From Anthopleura xanthogrammica (Eukaryota > Cnidaria > Anthozoa > Actiniaria > Actiniidae): a stretch of 64,000 nt of DNA. Both the position numbers and the translations under genes were made by a program. The notes beneath the pieces were generated by a model that had not been told where the DNA came from, did no database searches, and worked only from the letters and a program-made list of their open reading frames with translations. Shown in pieces: positions 1-11,293 of this stretch. The stretch is taken from the NCBI GenBank assembly GCA_964019055.1, contig OZ025207.1:19431730-19495729 (forward strand). The letters run 5' to 3'. Each line of letters opens with the position of its first letter. Positions within the stretch are counted from its first letter, which is position 1.

Positions 1-994
1 TTTTTAGCTTGTGGTTCGTGGCTGCTCTTGTCTTCTTTTGAGCATGTATCATACACAAGGTATGTAGAATATTTAAGAAATAATCTGCTGATTCCTATCT
101 CTTTCGACAAGTTTACCAGTATGAAATATCATAGTACATGTAGCTGTAATAATTACCAATTATTATAGCTTTAGCAGTTGACCCAGACTCTGAGTCAAAT
201 AGAGCAAAAACAATAGCAACGCTGCACGTTTTCCAGTTTCTTACATCCATTTTCCACACATCTTCCCCACCTATGAGTAATGAATGGCCCCTAAGATACT
301 GTAACTCATTTTCAACCTGAATCCCAAATTGGCTTATTAGAAAATATTCCCTAGTGGCTGAATTAAGATGACAGGCACAAGGTCTAATTGTTAGCTTGGT
401 CTTCTGATAAACCTTCGACAAGAATGATACAGCAGTCAATGTTGCTGCCTTACATTGTTTATGTCTACTATAAGATGTCTAGCAAATGTCTGCTGAAGCT
501 GTGATATGTGGGTTTTACCTGGAGCAAAATAAAAATGTACAAATTTTGAAAGATTTTACCTTTTGGCTGCAACAGTCATTATACATACAAAAGACATTTG
601 AGAGACATTTAGAGTCATTCTCAAGTTACAGCTTTAGAAAAAAAGAAGTTATTTTATCCATGTGTGAGATGGCTTGAACAGGATTAAACAATGGTTTAGC
701 CCTCCGTTAAATGCCTCATTTGCAATGTTAGTCTTACTTTTTTTGCATTGAGATTTTTAAAAAACTTTCTCTGAGATAAAAGATGTGATTTTTTATGCAC
801 GATTTTGGCAATCAAGCAGAGACTGCTTATAAAAATCGAGTAGTTTTCTGGTTTTAATGATGGGGCGAGTTAGACTCTAACACTCACTTGTCACAAATTT
901 TTATCTGATTCGCTCGAGCATCTAAATTTCAAAATACTTATATTTAACTCTCAAAACTAACTTTGTATATGTGCTTTAGGAATAGCTTTAGGAA

Positions 995-1445
995 TGCACC
1001 CTTTTCAAAATTATCTTGAATGAGAGGCTGACATGGTACACAAAAGAAATGCCACAAATTCCATCAAGAAAAAGTTAAACTTATTTTAAACATATTTTTT
1101 ACAACCATCACTCCCCGTCGGGGCTCTTCCATGAGGTTTGCTCCAGGTGCACTACCACTACATTCTATATTTACAACATACAACACTCAACTCACATGTT
1201 GATTTTTATGGAGGGAGGAAAACCAGAGAACCTGGAAAAAACCTTGTGGCAAGGGAGAGAACAACTCATCAAACAAACTCAACTCGCATATGATCCAGCC
1301 TGAGCCAGGGCTCAAATCTGGACCACAGCGGTGAGAGGCAAGCAGTAAACCACTATGACACCCATAAAAATATTTTTTATTTGTGATTTCTTTTGTGTTT
1401 CAATCATGTTAGCCTCACATGCAAGATAATTTTGAGAAGGGTGCA
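995..1445. mobile_element. MITE-like inverted-repeat element interrupted by a SINE
   Basis: Imperfect inverted repeats of about 40 bp bound the segment: the left arm starts TGCACCCTTTTCAAAATTAT and the right arm reads back as its complement, ending GAGAAGGGTGCA. The interior is mostly the SINE at 1107-1368, so the palindromic element is the older insertion. Confidence 0.6.
1107..1368 (-). mobile_element. tRNA-derived SINE copy
   Basis: On the minus strand the head reads as a degenerate pol III promoter: an A-box-like TGTCATAGTGG, then a weak B-box-like GATTTGAGCCC, followed by a body containing GAGTTGAGTTTGTTTGATG. The same body and head occur at 33.35-33.74 kb, so this is a dispersed family. 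Confidence 0.6.
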
Positions 1446-1466
1446 TATGCAGATATTATTGAAATA

Positions 1467-1747
1467 CAGTAAAATTATGAATGCTTATATGATTTTTGAG
1501 AAATTATAGTGAATGAGGAATAAATAAACTTAGAAATTTTCTTCAGGAGCTTGCTTTGAATTTTTTAGTTTTCATCTCACTCTAAGAATCAACATTTAAA
1601 TCCTATCTGGTTTCCAAATTATAGTAAAATTATGAATGCTTATATGATTTTTGAGAAATTATAGTGAATGAGGAATGAATAAACTTTGAAATTTTTAGTT
1701 TTCATCTCACTCTTTGAACTTACATTTAAATCCTATCTGGTTTCCAA
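1467..1747. repeat. Two-copy direct repeat
   Basis: A block starting near AGTAAAATTATGAATGCTTA and ending TCCTATCTGGTTTCCAA occurs twice in tandem (about 1467-1617 and 1621-1747). The copies differ by a small indel and scattered substitutions. Confidence 0.8.
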
Positions 1748-1886
1748 GGCTCTAGGGAATAAGCCACTGGCTTGTGAATCTGGACATTAAATATATGAAA
1801 AAAAATTTTTTTCAATCCTTCCACCTTAAAATTAACCCAACTTGTTGCTGTCAGTATGTGTAATATTTGTGTAAATATGTGTCTAG

Positions 1887-4800
1887 ATGACTGACGCCAA
1901 AGGAATTAACATGGATGATAAAGAACATAAGAGAAAATCGAGGAGTGAGTCTTTCTTCACAATCTACAAAAATATCCACACTGAAGGAAAACCTGACCAT
2001 GACATTGAGACACTTTATACAAAAGCAAGAGAATATCTTGCTTTAAAAAGGTACTTTGAGAGGCCAAAAGTTCTGGACTTCTATGGTTTTACAGAGGAAT
2101 TCATAAAACATTCCAATGGAAAAAAGTTCGAAGAGAATGCTTTCAAAGTTTTACAAAATGTATTCCAGAAACTCGAGGACTATGGACTAAGACTATTGAA
2201 ACGTCCTTGGAGAAGAGAATTCTATACAATCAAGGTAAAACATTGTTTTGTTTTGTTTTGTTTTAAAAAAAAAAATTTAAGAAAGATATGAACTGCTATT
2301 TTCTTATCCATAACTTCCTCATCTCACCAAATGCAAGGTCACGAAACCTCATTCTGAAAATAAGGGGTGTTACCCTCACATTTTATTTTTCTTTCTTATT
2401 CTTATTCAGTCTTCCCTCCCTCCAACCTCCCCCCCCCCCCCCCCCCCCCCAATCCTCTGTCCATTATAGAGTGCAGAAACTTAATTCATGAAATAGCATA
2501 AAATATATTTTGCACTAAATAGTACAAAAAATGAAATTTCTATTTTTTCATCAGTTAAGTACTATTTAGAGCTAGCTAAGTAGTACTATTTCATGGATAT
2601 AGTGTTTGTTCTCTATCTCAGCATCTCTCAAGTACTATGATCGTGGGCTCAATTCTTTTTCAGCTTATTAAAGCGGTTTTCGTATGAGTGGGAAACGATA
2701 CGGCAAATTCGTATCCGTACTGTAGCCGTACCGTATCTTACCGTAGCCGTAACTACGGGTTGTGATTGGATGAATACTGGAAGACAATGGGAAGCCATTT
2801 CAATGTTACGGCATGTCGTACCGTGTACGTGCTGTAAGTCAGTACCTTGGGTTTCCCACTCATACGAAAAGTTCTCTACTAATTTTCCTTCAATTTTTTT
2901 TAGTGATTTTTATTCTTTCCTATTCCCACTTGTCATATTTGTTTATTTGTGTTCTTTCTTTTACTTTATTCTTTAATCATCTCCTCATTTTTTTCTTTTT
3001 TCCCAGCTGTATACAACCTTCTTCAAACTCGATATTGAATCAAAACTCCCCAGTGCTGTAAGAGTACTTGAACTGTACGGCTATAAAGATGTATCCCAAA
3101 ATACAGTCAAAATGACGGCGGACTCTCTGGACTCTCATAGAATCAGTTTCGTATGTTTTGAACTGTTTTTGTCACAGATTGAACTTGGGGCTATGTATGA
3201 GATTTGCACCAAAATTGAAAAATATACCAGTGACTTCACATTGAGTGATGTCTTAAAAGTAAGAAGGAAAACAAAAGGCGATGTGAATGAAGCGGTTGAT
3301 AATTATCTCAAGGAAAATCCGGATATTAATAGGGTGAAGAGGATGAAGACAGATGATACGGAATCAAGGAGAAAATCCAGAGACAGTTTTGAAAAAAGCA
3401 ATAAACTTCCTGTTGAAGGTGAAGGAACAAGTAGAACGGGTTTTGACAATGAGAGAATCACAGGTCAAGGAAAAACATCAAACCGGGATACAAAATATCC
3501 TCCAATACCTGGCAGCTACAGCAATCTCCCCTCAAGCTCAGATCACCATGGGTTTGTTCCCGTTACTAGTAGTGCAAAAGTGCGACATATTAGTTCATCG
3601 GCTCCCTATGATAATTTTAGTGATGCTGAGCTATATGGACACGGCGATGTTTCTTCATCAAGTCAAGACAAGGATAATAACATACCAATGGATACAGAGC
3701 AACCCCAGGATTGGAACAGAGCATTGTATGGCCATGATGACCGTGAACTTTATGTTGACATGAGTGGTAGTGGTGCTAATGGCAATTACTACGAGATGAT
3801 GTACAATCCAGATAATTATGTCCCCTCTTGTACTACTTTACCACCACCCCAAGTGACCTACGTATATTCTTCATCTAATCAAGGAATCCCCCCACCTACC
3901 TATGACCAAGCAACCCAAATACCTGGAAACGACTGGGTTATGGTAGGAGATAAAGATTCTGACGGTCTAAGTAATAATATATCGGCGATGAATATTGGTG
4001 GAAATGAGCATGTCTCGAGGACCAGTTCTGAAGTAGTACGAGTACAAGGTGTGCATAATACCCATGATATCCAGAGATTGAAGGCAGCATCGGCTGATAG
4101 GATGGGCGTGACGACCACTTGTTACTCAAATGTGTCCTATTATCTGACAGAACCCCAAGGAACAAGTACTAAAACAAGAGCATTTGGTTCTTCTGTTTCG
4201 AAAGAGCATTCTGGAGACGTTAAAGGAATGGTAGATACGTCTTCCGAACGTTCAGTGTTGAATGGGTCAGATAAAGATTATAAAATCCCAACAACCTCTT
4301 TCACGAAAGGATTTGACAGCAGACAACCTGAAAAATCAGCATTATATCCGTTTGAAACACCAGGTGATTCAACCAAAGGTAAGACAGATTGTCAAACAAG
4401 AAGCTATTCATTAAGCTCATATGACAGAATGTCATCAACAAAAGCAACAGAACCGTATCTTAAAGAACATCTTACAAGGAGTGGACCAGGAGAAGTGATT
4501 TCTAAAAGAATGAGTGATCCCAATGTACCTATAACTACACCGCCTTATTTGACATCTTCCTATTCTAAGGGTAGCTCAACAACTGCTCCCTCTAATTTGT
4601 CTTCTAAAACCCAAAGTGCAATACTCACCAGAAGCCAAACGAGAGCAACTGCATCAAGCAAGTCAGACGTAATGAGTGAACCTTTACAAGGTACTTCTAA
4701 AACGACACAGCAAATGGCTGAGAGATACAACAAGGAGAACTGTATTATCTGCAGCAGCAAAGCTACACATTACTGTCTAATGTGTAAGAAAAGATCTTGT

Positions 4801-5574
4801 AAATCTTGCACAACTGTTGTAGCCAGACTTTCTTGTGATAGTTACAAAGAGCATCGTCTGGTTGAAATAAGCCCAACTACCAACAACGAAAAGGCTGACC
4901 TGGGTTCCAAGGATGTTTGCTCATTTTGTGGTGTCAGCGCTTCATCGCACAACTGCATTTACTGCAGTAAGAAGTCTTGTAGCACTTGCCACACAACTTA
5001 CACAAAAGATCCTTGTGTACCGGCGGGCATTTCAGCATTCCATCATTTCGTGAATCAGCAACAACAGAAATCAACCTCAGACAAACAAGAAACAACTTCA
5101 CAGAAGCAGACGATGCTCTCTTCGAAGGACAAGAGGCCAGACCCACTTCCCCATGGCCATGTCACTGGGGAGAATTATTGTGAATTCTGTGGGCTAGCTG
5201 CTAACCTTATTTGCAGACCTTGTCTTAAAACAATATGTGACACTTGTAAATATTATTACAAACAAGATCTTTGCCCACCAACTAAGAGAGAACATCAGTT
5301 TGAGAACATAAATGAAGAGTCTTCAAATACAAATGAAGCCGGAAGTAAAGACTCCAGCTCACCTTGGTCATGTGAACGGTGCACTTTTTTTAATTCTTCA
5401 AGTAACAGAATCTGTGCTGTATGTGCAACGTCAAGAGGAGTGCACCGGGTCGACTTTCCGAAAAGTGGCAGCAGAAAGTGTCAAAACTGCACTTATGCAA
5501 ATGAAGAAGGAGCTACAATTTGCAAGATGTGTTCTGGTACATTTGGACTAGATAACCCAGAATCTTACATTTGA
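1887..5574 (+). CDS. SPATA2: SPATA2-like scaffold: PUB domain, PIM-like motifs, three SPATA2-type zinc fingers, two NZF fingers
   Basis: Two coding exons, 1887-2234 and 3007-5574 (AG/GT at both ends, phase 0), 971 aa. Residues about 30-200 align with the SPATA2 PUB domain: PWRREFYTIK matches the PWKKEFRSIK segment, and FELFLSQIEL matches FELFLAKVEC. Two PUB-interacting-motif-like sites follow, SDAELYGHGD (Tyr about 326) and DRELYVDM (Tyr about 365), resembling SPATA2 DVDLYTD. Three Cys-rich fingers start near Cys695, Cys754 and Cys841. The third ends like the SPATA2 C-terminal finger. NZF1 (WSCERCTFFN, Cys905) and NZF2 (CQNCTYANEE, Cys941) finish the protein. Known: vertebrate SPATA2 links CYLD to HOIP and, as I recall it, has no NZFs. 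ATG 1887 directly follows an in-frame stop; ATG 1911 has the better Kozak context and may be the real start. A likely AATAAA lies at 5825. It is the probable parent of the chimeric genes downstream. Confidence 0.85.
2677..2870. mobile_element. MITE in the SPATA2-like intron
   Basis: Perfect 20-bp terminal inverted repeats, TTTTCGTATGAGTGGGAAAC at 2677-2696 and its exact complement at 2851-2870. The interior is rich in CCGTA/TACGG words. It lies in the single intron, between a poly-C run (about 2431-2450) and the acceptor at 3006. Confidence 0.85.
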
Positions 5575-6467
5575 GTTTTTAAAATCTTTTGTAGTGGTCT
5601 TCCTTGGTACAGAGAACAGAAGAAAGAAAAACAGAAAGCGAAAGAAAGCTACTCTTGGTAGAGTATATCCTGCGACACAAGAAGGCCATTTTCTGATTAT
5701 GCTGTTTATAGAAATCCTAGCCAATAGATTTTACATGTATTACGTGTACACATGCGTGACTTTGTTCCATTTATGACATATAATGCCACCCTACTCATTT
5801 GCCTACTCATTATCCCATGTTACAAATAAATCTATAGACATAATCATATAAAATAGATAAGTTGTTCAACATTAGAATCAGTGTACCAAACTGAAACATG
5901 ATTATCGAAGCACGGGATAGACAATTGCCATGCAGCCATACTATGAACCACTAAAAGCATTCAGTTTAGATTCATTTCGGATGAGAAAAACGAATTCAAT
6001 GCAAGAGATACAGAATTATTCATTAAGGTGATTTTAATAGACCTTTGACTTCAACTTGCGGTTTTGAAGCCATTGATTCGCGTTCTAAGAGTCTGGTAAC
6101 AAACTCACATAGCTATTTCAGAAAAGGTATATTCAAAAGCTTCAAGCAATCTCTCTTTTCTTTCGAATGGAATTGTGAGACAAACCTATGCCCAGAATCT
6201 ATTCGGGTCGATCTCATCACCAGTTTCCCTGGACCGTCCAGCACGCAGCCAAGTCAAAGTAGGAAAATTTTCCATGATGGGAAGAGGTTAGATGAGACAG
6301 TCCTTCTAGTTCTAACATGGATTTATTGAAATAGACAGAGGCTAAAAAAACCGTTTATCAAATAACAACTGGGGGATCTAGCACTTTGTACATACTACGT
6401 GCTCTTAACTGGGGGATCTAACTCTTTGTACATACTACGTGCTCTTAACTAATGGACCCTAATAACG

Positions 6468-6611
6468 TTCCATACCTAAACTACCATGATCCTTTTCAAG
6501 ATCTCTCTTCATATTCAATTGTTAAAACTCCTTAGAGAATACCAAGACAATAGTGAAAATTAGGATGACCAAAAAAGCTACCAAAAGGGGTTCTGGAAGT
6601 GTAGGTATAAA
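6468..6611. mobile_element. Degenerate MITE (GATACC-type)
   Basis: Ends resemble each other in inverted orientation: CATACCTAAACTACCATGATCC at left, and at right GGTTCTGGAAGTGTAGGTAT. The interior (CAATTGTTAAAACTCCTTAG) matches that of the cleaner copy at 31,297-31,435. Confidence 0.5.
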
Positions 6612-6633
6612 ACGTCATCATGCTTGAGAGCTA

Positions 6634-6756
6634 TTAAGGCTCGGTTTGGACGTCGAGTTTCATTTGCCGAATCTAATGCAAATGATTTCAAACAATAGGT
6701 TTTGCTCATTTGCAATAGATTCGGCACGTGAAATTCGACGTCTAAACCGGGCCTAA
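6634..6756. mobile_element. Short palindromic MITE
   Basis: About 50-bp imperfect terminal inverted repeats: the left begins TTAAGGCTCGGTTTGGACGT and the right end is the near complement (ACGTCTAAACCGGGCCTAA). Same element in the duplicate at 18,633-18,755. Confidence 0.75.
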
Positions 6757-7136
6757 GGTATGCCTGCCCTTATATAATATAACATAGTTAGTTTACGTAA
6801 CCCATAAAAACAAATCTAACAGTGTCCAAGAAAGCCATAGTATTAGTGCCTAATCTATAGTGTATTTCTAAGCAGTTAACTTGCTAGCTCAGTCTAAAAT
6901 TATATAAAGCTTGATTTCCATTTAATTGTTGATATTAAACCTGGGATGGGATCAATATATATGCGTCATGTTGTTAAACGGGATACAAATGCAGCTTGTG
7001 AAAAGTGGGCACACAATATACTGTTTAAATACGTCCAAAGGCGGATCATTTTCTATTGTTTTATTTCTTTGTTTTAAGTATATTGTTTGGCATATTTTCG
7101 TGTTTTCGTGCAGCGTTTTAATGTATTCATATTTAA

Positions 7137-7482
7137 AGGGGCACTTGGATGAAAACGCCCCATATTTTGAAAGTCCGAATAGTTCAAGTATTTAAGAATA
7201 ATATGACTCAATCATGATTATGAAAACCAGATTGGCAAAAATTTTAGCCTGGGAGCCACTCGCAGTTGAGAAATTTTGGTTTAAAAACTAAAAGAACAAC
7301 AGGGTTGAGTAAATGACGTCATTTACTCACAATTTAGATGCTGAAAAATATATATATTTTTTATCCGCAAATTTTGACTGTAAAGAAAATATGTTGCTTG
7401 GCTACTATTGGGGCCATATAGATAAGGTTAACCAAGTTTCAAGGCATTTCCAATTTTCATCGATTTTCATCCAAGTGCACCA
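7137..7482. mobile_element. TTAA-flanked MITE (AGGGGCACTTGGATG family), copy 1
   Basis: Bounded by TTAA at 7133-7136 and 7483-7486. Inverted ends AGGGGCACTTGGATGAAAA and TTTTCATCCAAGTGCACC. TTAA target duplication points to the piggyBac/Kolobok group of target preferences. Other copies lie at 19,142-19,486 and 28,667-29,822. Confidence 0.75.
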
Positions 7483-8248
7483 TTAAGTTCAAAAACAAAT
7501 CCTTCTGTGTTGATTGATACAAGTACGTTGTTTATATATATTTTAAATGAATCACGTCTCTATTGGCAAATTGCTATTGGTCGGCTAAAACAATAGCGGT
7601 GACGTTTGTTAACCTTGGAGGGGAGGGTACGTATGGTTTTTGTAACGACGGTTGAAAGCCGTTCGAACCTTGCTTGGTTCATAGCATATTGGATTGGCAA
7701 TGGCTTCGAAAAAAATTGGCTTTTGAAAATGTTAGCGTTGAATTCCGAGAGGGAGATCGATTGTGTGGTTGTATCAAATATCGGACTAAGGTTCTGTGAA
7801 AGAATTTCGGCGTGATGTGCAATTTTGGCTGAACTAGAGGCGAATTATTGACCCTTATCGAGGGTTCGAGCGGCCTGAAGTGTGCTACCTTCCCAATTTT
7901 TAAGTACGAGGGATACTCCACCACGATACTCGCTCAATATTGCTGCAAATGACCTGAAACTTCACAGAGACTCAAAGGAAAACACGAAACACAAGTAGGA
8001 ACATTTATTTGTGTGATTTACTGATTTTTAATTTTTTCTAAAAATCGCCATACATTGCCTTATAAGTTCGATAGGATACCACAGAAACCCAGCTTGGGAT
8101 ACCTGTGCTCTCAGATACCAGAGTTGGTAAGGTCTAACACATGAAAAGTAGTCAAACATAATGCATCATTTCTTAGTGAAAACGTGGGTCGATATGGGTC
8201 GGACTAGGTTCATTTTAAAGCTAAGATAAGATACTAAGTAGGAGGCAA

Positions 8249-8452
8249 ATAATATGCGAGATCCACTTTCAAATTATTAAGTTACGCATAGAGAAATATC
8301 AACCAAATTATCATTAAGAACAAAAAATCTCAATTTTGACACCTTTGACGTATAATATGCGAGATCCACTTTCAAATTATTAAGTTACGCATAGACAAAT
8401 ATCAACCAAATTATCAAGAACAAAAAATCTCAATTGTGACACCTTTGACGTA
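8249..8452 (+). repeat. Two-copy tandem repeat upstream of gene B
   Basis: A unit of roughly 103 bp containing AATATGCGAGATCCACTTTC occurs twice here and once in the corresponding place before gene D (about 20,256). Confidence 0.8.
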
Positions 8453-8778
8453 TTTCCGGATCAAGTTAACTGAAATCCTTCTGAAACAGTGAAATCCCAA
8501 AAACTATAACACTGTTTTTCCACCAAGGACTTCATAGAGATTCAAACAAATGAATCTTATCAAAAAATATGTAAAAACAAATGTCTTTATCGGCGACTAT
8601 GTAATTTGAGCCCAGATATTTTCGGGTCTTTTTGCCTGCGCAAATTCGAAGAAAAGTCGGAAAAGCACCCGTGACCTTGTAGTCTTGGCTTCGTTCTAAG
8701 TCAATAAATCGAAGTAAATCAATTTTACGAAGACCGTGCTTTTGGAGAGCTCTTTCTTTGAAATCCTCTGAAGTCAAT

Positions 8779-9849
8779 ATGGCCAATTCGTCCGATGATT
8801 TTTCACAAGTTATCAGCGATGAGGTGACTTGTCCCGTCTGTCTGGAGGAGTTGAAGGAACCCAAGATGCTACTCTGTTCCCATAATATCTGTAGAGAATG
8901 TCTGGAAGCGATGTCTAGAAACAAGAACTTAGTAGACATCGTTTGTCCAGTATGTAGAAAACCTACACGGATTCCTAAAGGAGGTGTGAGATGTCTGCCT
9001 ACCAATACAGCCATAGTTCGAGTCGTAGAAGCCACTCTGGCAAGGAAAGCGAAAATCGAAATGAAAAAGTCGCTTGCAACAGGGAAGCCAGTGGTCGGAC
9101 TCTTGGCGAAAAAAATATCGGATTTAGACAAGGCTTTGAGGGTTGAAAATGAGATCCACGAAAAAGCTGACAAGTTAGTCGATGTCATCAGGAACCAGGA
9201 AGCAAGCCTCTGTCGAGAAGTTGAGGAATTTTATGGCATAAAGTGCGAAACTATCAACGGAGAGAAGAGTGCCTTGTACAAACTGCATTCAAGTGCATCA
9301 AGTAGTGTACAAGAAGCAGAAACGATCCTAAAACAAACCTTGACTGATCCTACAAAGACAATAAATGTGGCAAAAGCTCTGAAAGAACAAATCGAGGAGA
9401 TCACTAAATTAGATCTAAAACGAAATACGTCCACACGTGATGAAGATCTTGAGTTTAAAATAAATGAACAAGCTAATATCAACAGCATATTTGAAGATAA
9501 AAAGTTTGGAAAATTAACAACGAAAGTATTGAATACTGATTTCACACCTTCAGATGACCGGCTCCCTCGTCAGTCAGAAACTCCTTCGCCACCAAAACTA
9601 AAAAGTACATCTAACACCAAGGGGCCAAAGCCAGTTCTGCATATGACTGAGGAAAATTATTGTGAATTCTGTGGGCTAGCTGCTAACCTTATTTGCAGAC
9701 CTTGTCTTAAAACAATATGTGACATATGTAAATATTATTACAAACAAGATCTTTGCCCACCAACTAAGAGAGAACATCAGTTTGAGAACATAAATGAAGA
9801 GTCTTTAAATACAAACGAAACCGGAAGTAAAGACTCCAGCTCACCTTGA
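8779..9849 (+). CDS. Gene B: RING finger, TRIM-like coiled coil and SPATA2-type zinc finger, stopped at NZF1
   Basis: Intronless. ATG 8779 (MANSSDDF) is the first ATG shared by all three RING copies. The frame opens further upstream only from a TTG. The product is 356 aa. A C3HC4 RING (Cys18, Cys21, Cys33, His35, Cys38, Cys41, Cys56, Cys59) suggests an E3 ubiquitin ligase. Residues about 100-230 look like a TRIM coiled coil with no B-box between. From Cys295 the sequence is nearly identical to the last SPATA2-type finger of the upstream gene. TGA at 9847-9849 stands where the upstream gene has TGG, the tryptophan that opens NZF1, so the predicted product lacks both NZFs. It may be a truncated ligase, a readthrough gene or an early pseudogene. 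Confidence 0.8.
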   Translation: MANSSDDFSQVISDEVTCPVCLEELKEPKMLLCSHNICRECLEAMSRNKNLVDIVCPVCRKPTRIPKGGVRCLPTNTAIVRVVEATLARKAKIEMKKSLATGKPVVGLLAKKISDLDKALRVENEIHEKADKLVDVIRNQEASLCREVEEFYGIKCETINGEKSALYKLHSSASSSVQEAETILKQTLTDPTKTINVAKALKEQIEEITKLDLKRNTSTRDEDLEFKINEQANINSIFEDKKFGKLTTKVLNTDFTPSDDRLPRQSETPSPPKLKSTSNTKGPKPVLHMTEENYCEFCGLAANLICRPCLKTICDICKYYYKQDLCPPTKREHQFENINEESLNTNETGSKDSSSP

Positions 9850-10056
9850 TCATGTGAACGGTGCACTTTTTTTAATTCTTCAAGTCACACAATCTGTGCT
9901 ATATGTGCAACGTCAAGAGGAGTGTATCAGGTCGACTTTCCGGAACATGGCAGAAAAAAGTGTCAAAAATGCACTTTTGCAAATGAAGAAGAAGCTACAA
10001 TTTGCAAGACGTGTGGTGGTAAATTTGGACTAGATAACCAAGAATCTTACATTTGA
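9850..10056 (+). pseudogene. In-frame NZF1-NZF2 tail of gene B beyond the TGA
   Basis: After TGA 9847 the same frame stays open for 68 codons to TGA 10054-10056. It encodes both NZF fingers with every zinc-binding cysteine kept (SCERCTFFN..CAIC and CQKCTFANEE..CKTC) and the same final residues as the SPATA2-like gene (NQESYI versus NPESYI). Only the tryptophan codon is lost. Substitutions elsewhere are mostly conservative. Confidence 0.75.
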
Positions 10057-10239
10057 GTTTTTAAAATCTTTTGTAGTGGTCTTCCTTGGTAAAGAGAATA
10101 GAAAAAGAAAACCAGAAAACGAAAGAAACCTACTCCTGGTAGAGTATATCCTGCGACATAAGAACACCCTTTCTGATTATGCTGTTTATAGAAATTCTAG
10201 CCAATAGATTTTACTTGTATTACGTGTACACATACATGA

Positions 10240-10745
10240 CTTTGTTCCATTTATAACATACAATGCCACCCTACTCATTTACCCTGAGACATTATCCCAT
10301 GTTACAAATAAATCTATAGAGACAATCATATAAAATAGATAAGTTGTTCAATATTAGAATTAGTGTACCAAAACCATGATTATCGAAGCATATATGTTAG
10401 ACAATTGCCAGCCATATTATGAACCACTAAAAGCATTTCAGATTCTTTTTTTATGACAAAGAATATTCAGTGCAAGAGGTACAGAATTATTACAAACTTT
10501 GTTCCATTTATGACATAAAATCGCGCCAATAGCACCCTACTCATTTGCCCTGAGACATTATCCCATGTAACAAATACATTTATAGACATAATCCTAGAAA
10601 ATAGCCAGTTGTTTAACATTAGAATCAGTGTAACAAAAACATGATTATCGAAGCACGGGATAGACAATTGCCAGCCAGGTGAGCCTCCTAAAAGCATTCA
10701 GATTCTTTTCGGACGACAAAGAATGATGTTCAATACAAGAGGTAC
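10240..10745 (+). repeat. Internal tandem duplication in gene B 3' flank
   Basis: The sequence from ACTTTGTTCCATTTATAACA to the GAGGTACAGAATTATT word is repeated once with point differences (compare 10,240-10,490 with 10,497-10,750). Confidence 0.7.
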
Positions 10746-11151
10746 AGAATTATTCATTAAGGTGATTTTAATAGACCTTTGACTTCAACTTGCGGTTCTG
10801 AAGCCATTGATTCTCGTTCTACGAGTCTGGTGACAAACTCACATAGCTATTTTAGAAAAGGTATATTCACAAGCTTCATGGCAATCTCTCTTTTCTTTCG
10901 AATGGAATTGTGGGACAAACCTATACCCAGAATATATTCGGGCCGAACTCATCACCAGTTTCCTTGGACCGTCCTGCACGCAGCCAAGTCAAAGTAGTAA
11001 AATTTACCATGATGGGAAGAGGTAGATGAGACAGTCATTCTATCATGGTTTTGTACTACCTTTGTCAAAGCCATAACTTGCAATAACCATTGGGGATCTA
11101 GCACTTTGTACATACTACATGCTTGGCCTTATATAACATAGTTTACATAAC

Positions 11152-11293
11152 ACATTTTCCATACATCGGTTCACTGGTGACATACAAAGCATTCAATCGA
11201 GGCTTCAAGGAAGTTTCAAAGGATTATTCAAATTTGAATCTTGCAATCTTTGTTGAATGTTTTGTGTTTGACCATTGAACCGATGTATAAAAA
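11152..11293. mobile_element. Palindromic MITE (CATCGGTTCACTGG family), copy 1
   Basis: Left arm CATACATCGGTTCACTGGTG and right arm ACCATTGAACCGATGTATAA are inverted. The middle contains GTTTCAAAGGATTATTCAAA, also found in the copy at 40,790-40,940. Confidence 0.75.

Larger units (their letters stand above)
1..1886. other. Intergenic, repeat-rich, no gene recognised
   Basis: Upstream flank of the SPATA2-like gene. I see no convincing exon: short open frames on both strands have no family resemblance and mostly lack ATG starts. The stretch holds a MITE with a nested SINE and a direct repeat (listed separately). An in-frame TAG lies immediately before the ATG at 1887. Confidence 0.6.
5575..8778. 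other. Intergenic flank shared by the array members
   Basis: 3' flank of the SPATA2-like gene, including its probable polyadenylation signal. The part to about 6,230 recurs after gene B (from 10,057) and, inverted, after gene C (17.64-18.24 kb). The part from about 6,190 to gene B recurs before gene D. It carries three MITEs. A long block (about 8,520-8,778) directly upstream of the RING ORF is almost identical to 20,430-20,681, so it probably holds promoter and 5' UTR. Confidence 0.7.
6190..9545 (+). repeat. Segmental duplication, copy I
   Basis: Runs through intergenic DNA into the RING and coiled-coil part of gene B. It matches about 18,237-21,450 nearly base for base by eye, at an offset of about 12.0 kb, with the same MITEs at the same places. 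Copy I has an extra 45-bp repeat near 6,400 and an extra unit of about 100 bp near 8,250-8,450. Confidence 0.85.

Noticed and set aside
113..439. 108-aa minus-strand frame
   Set aside because: Starts at a non-ATG codon, no family motif and no splice context.
8532..9188. 218-aa minus-strand frame opposite gene B (and a 215-aa counterpart at 20,435-21,082)
   Set aside because: Shadow of the RING gene coding strand; no domain, and conserved only because the plus strand is.
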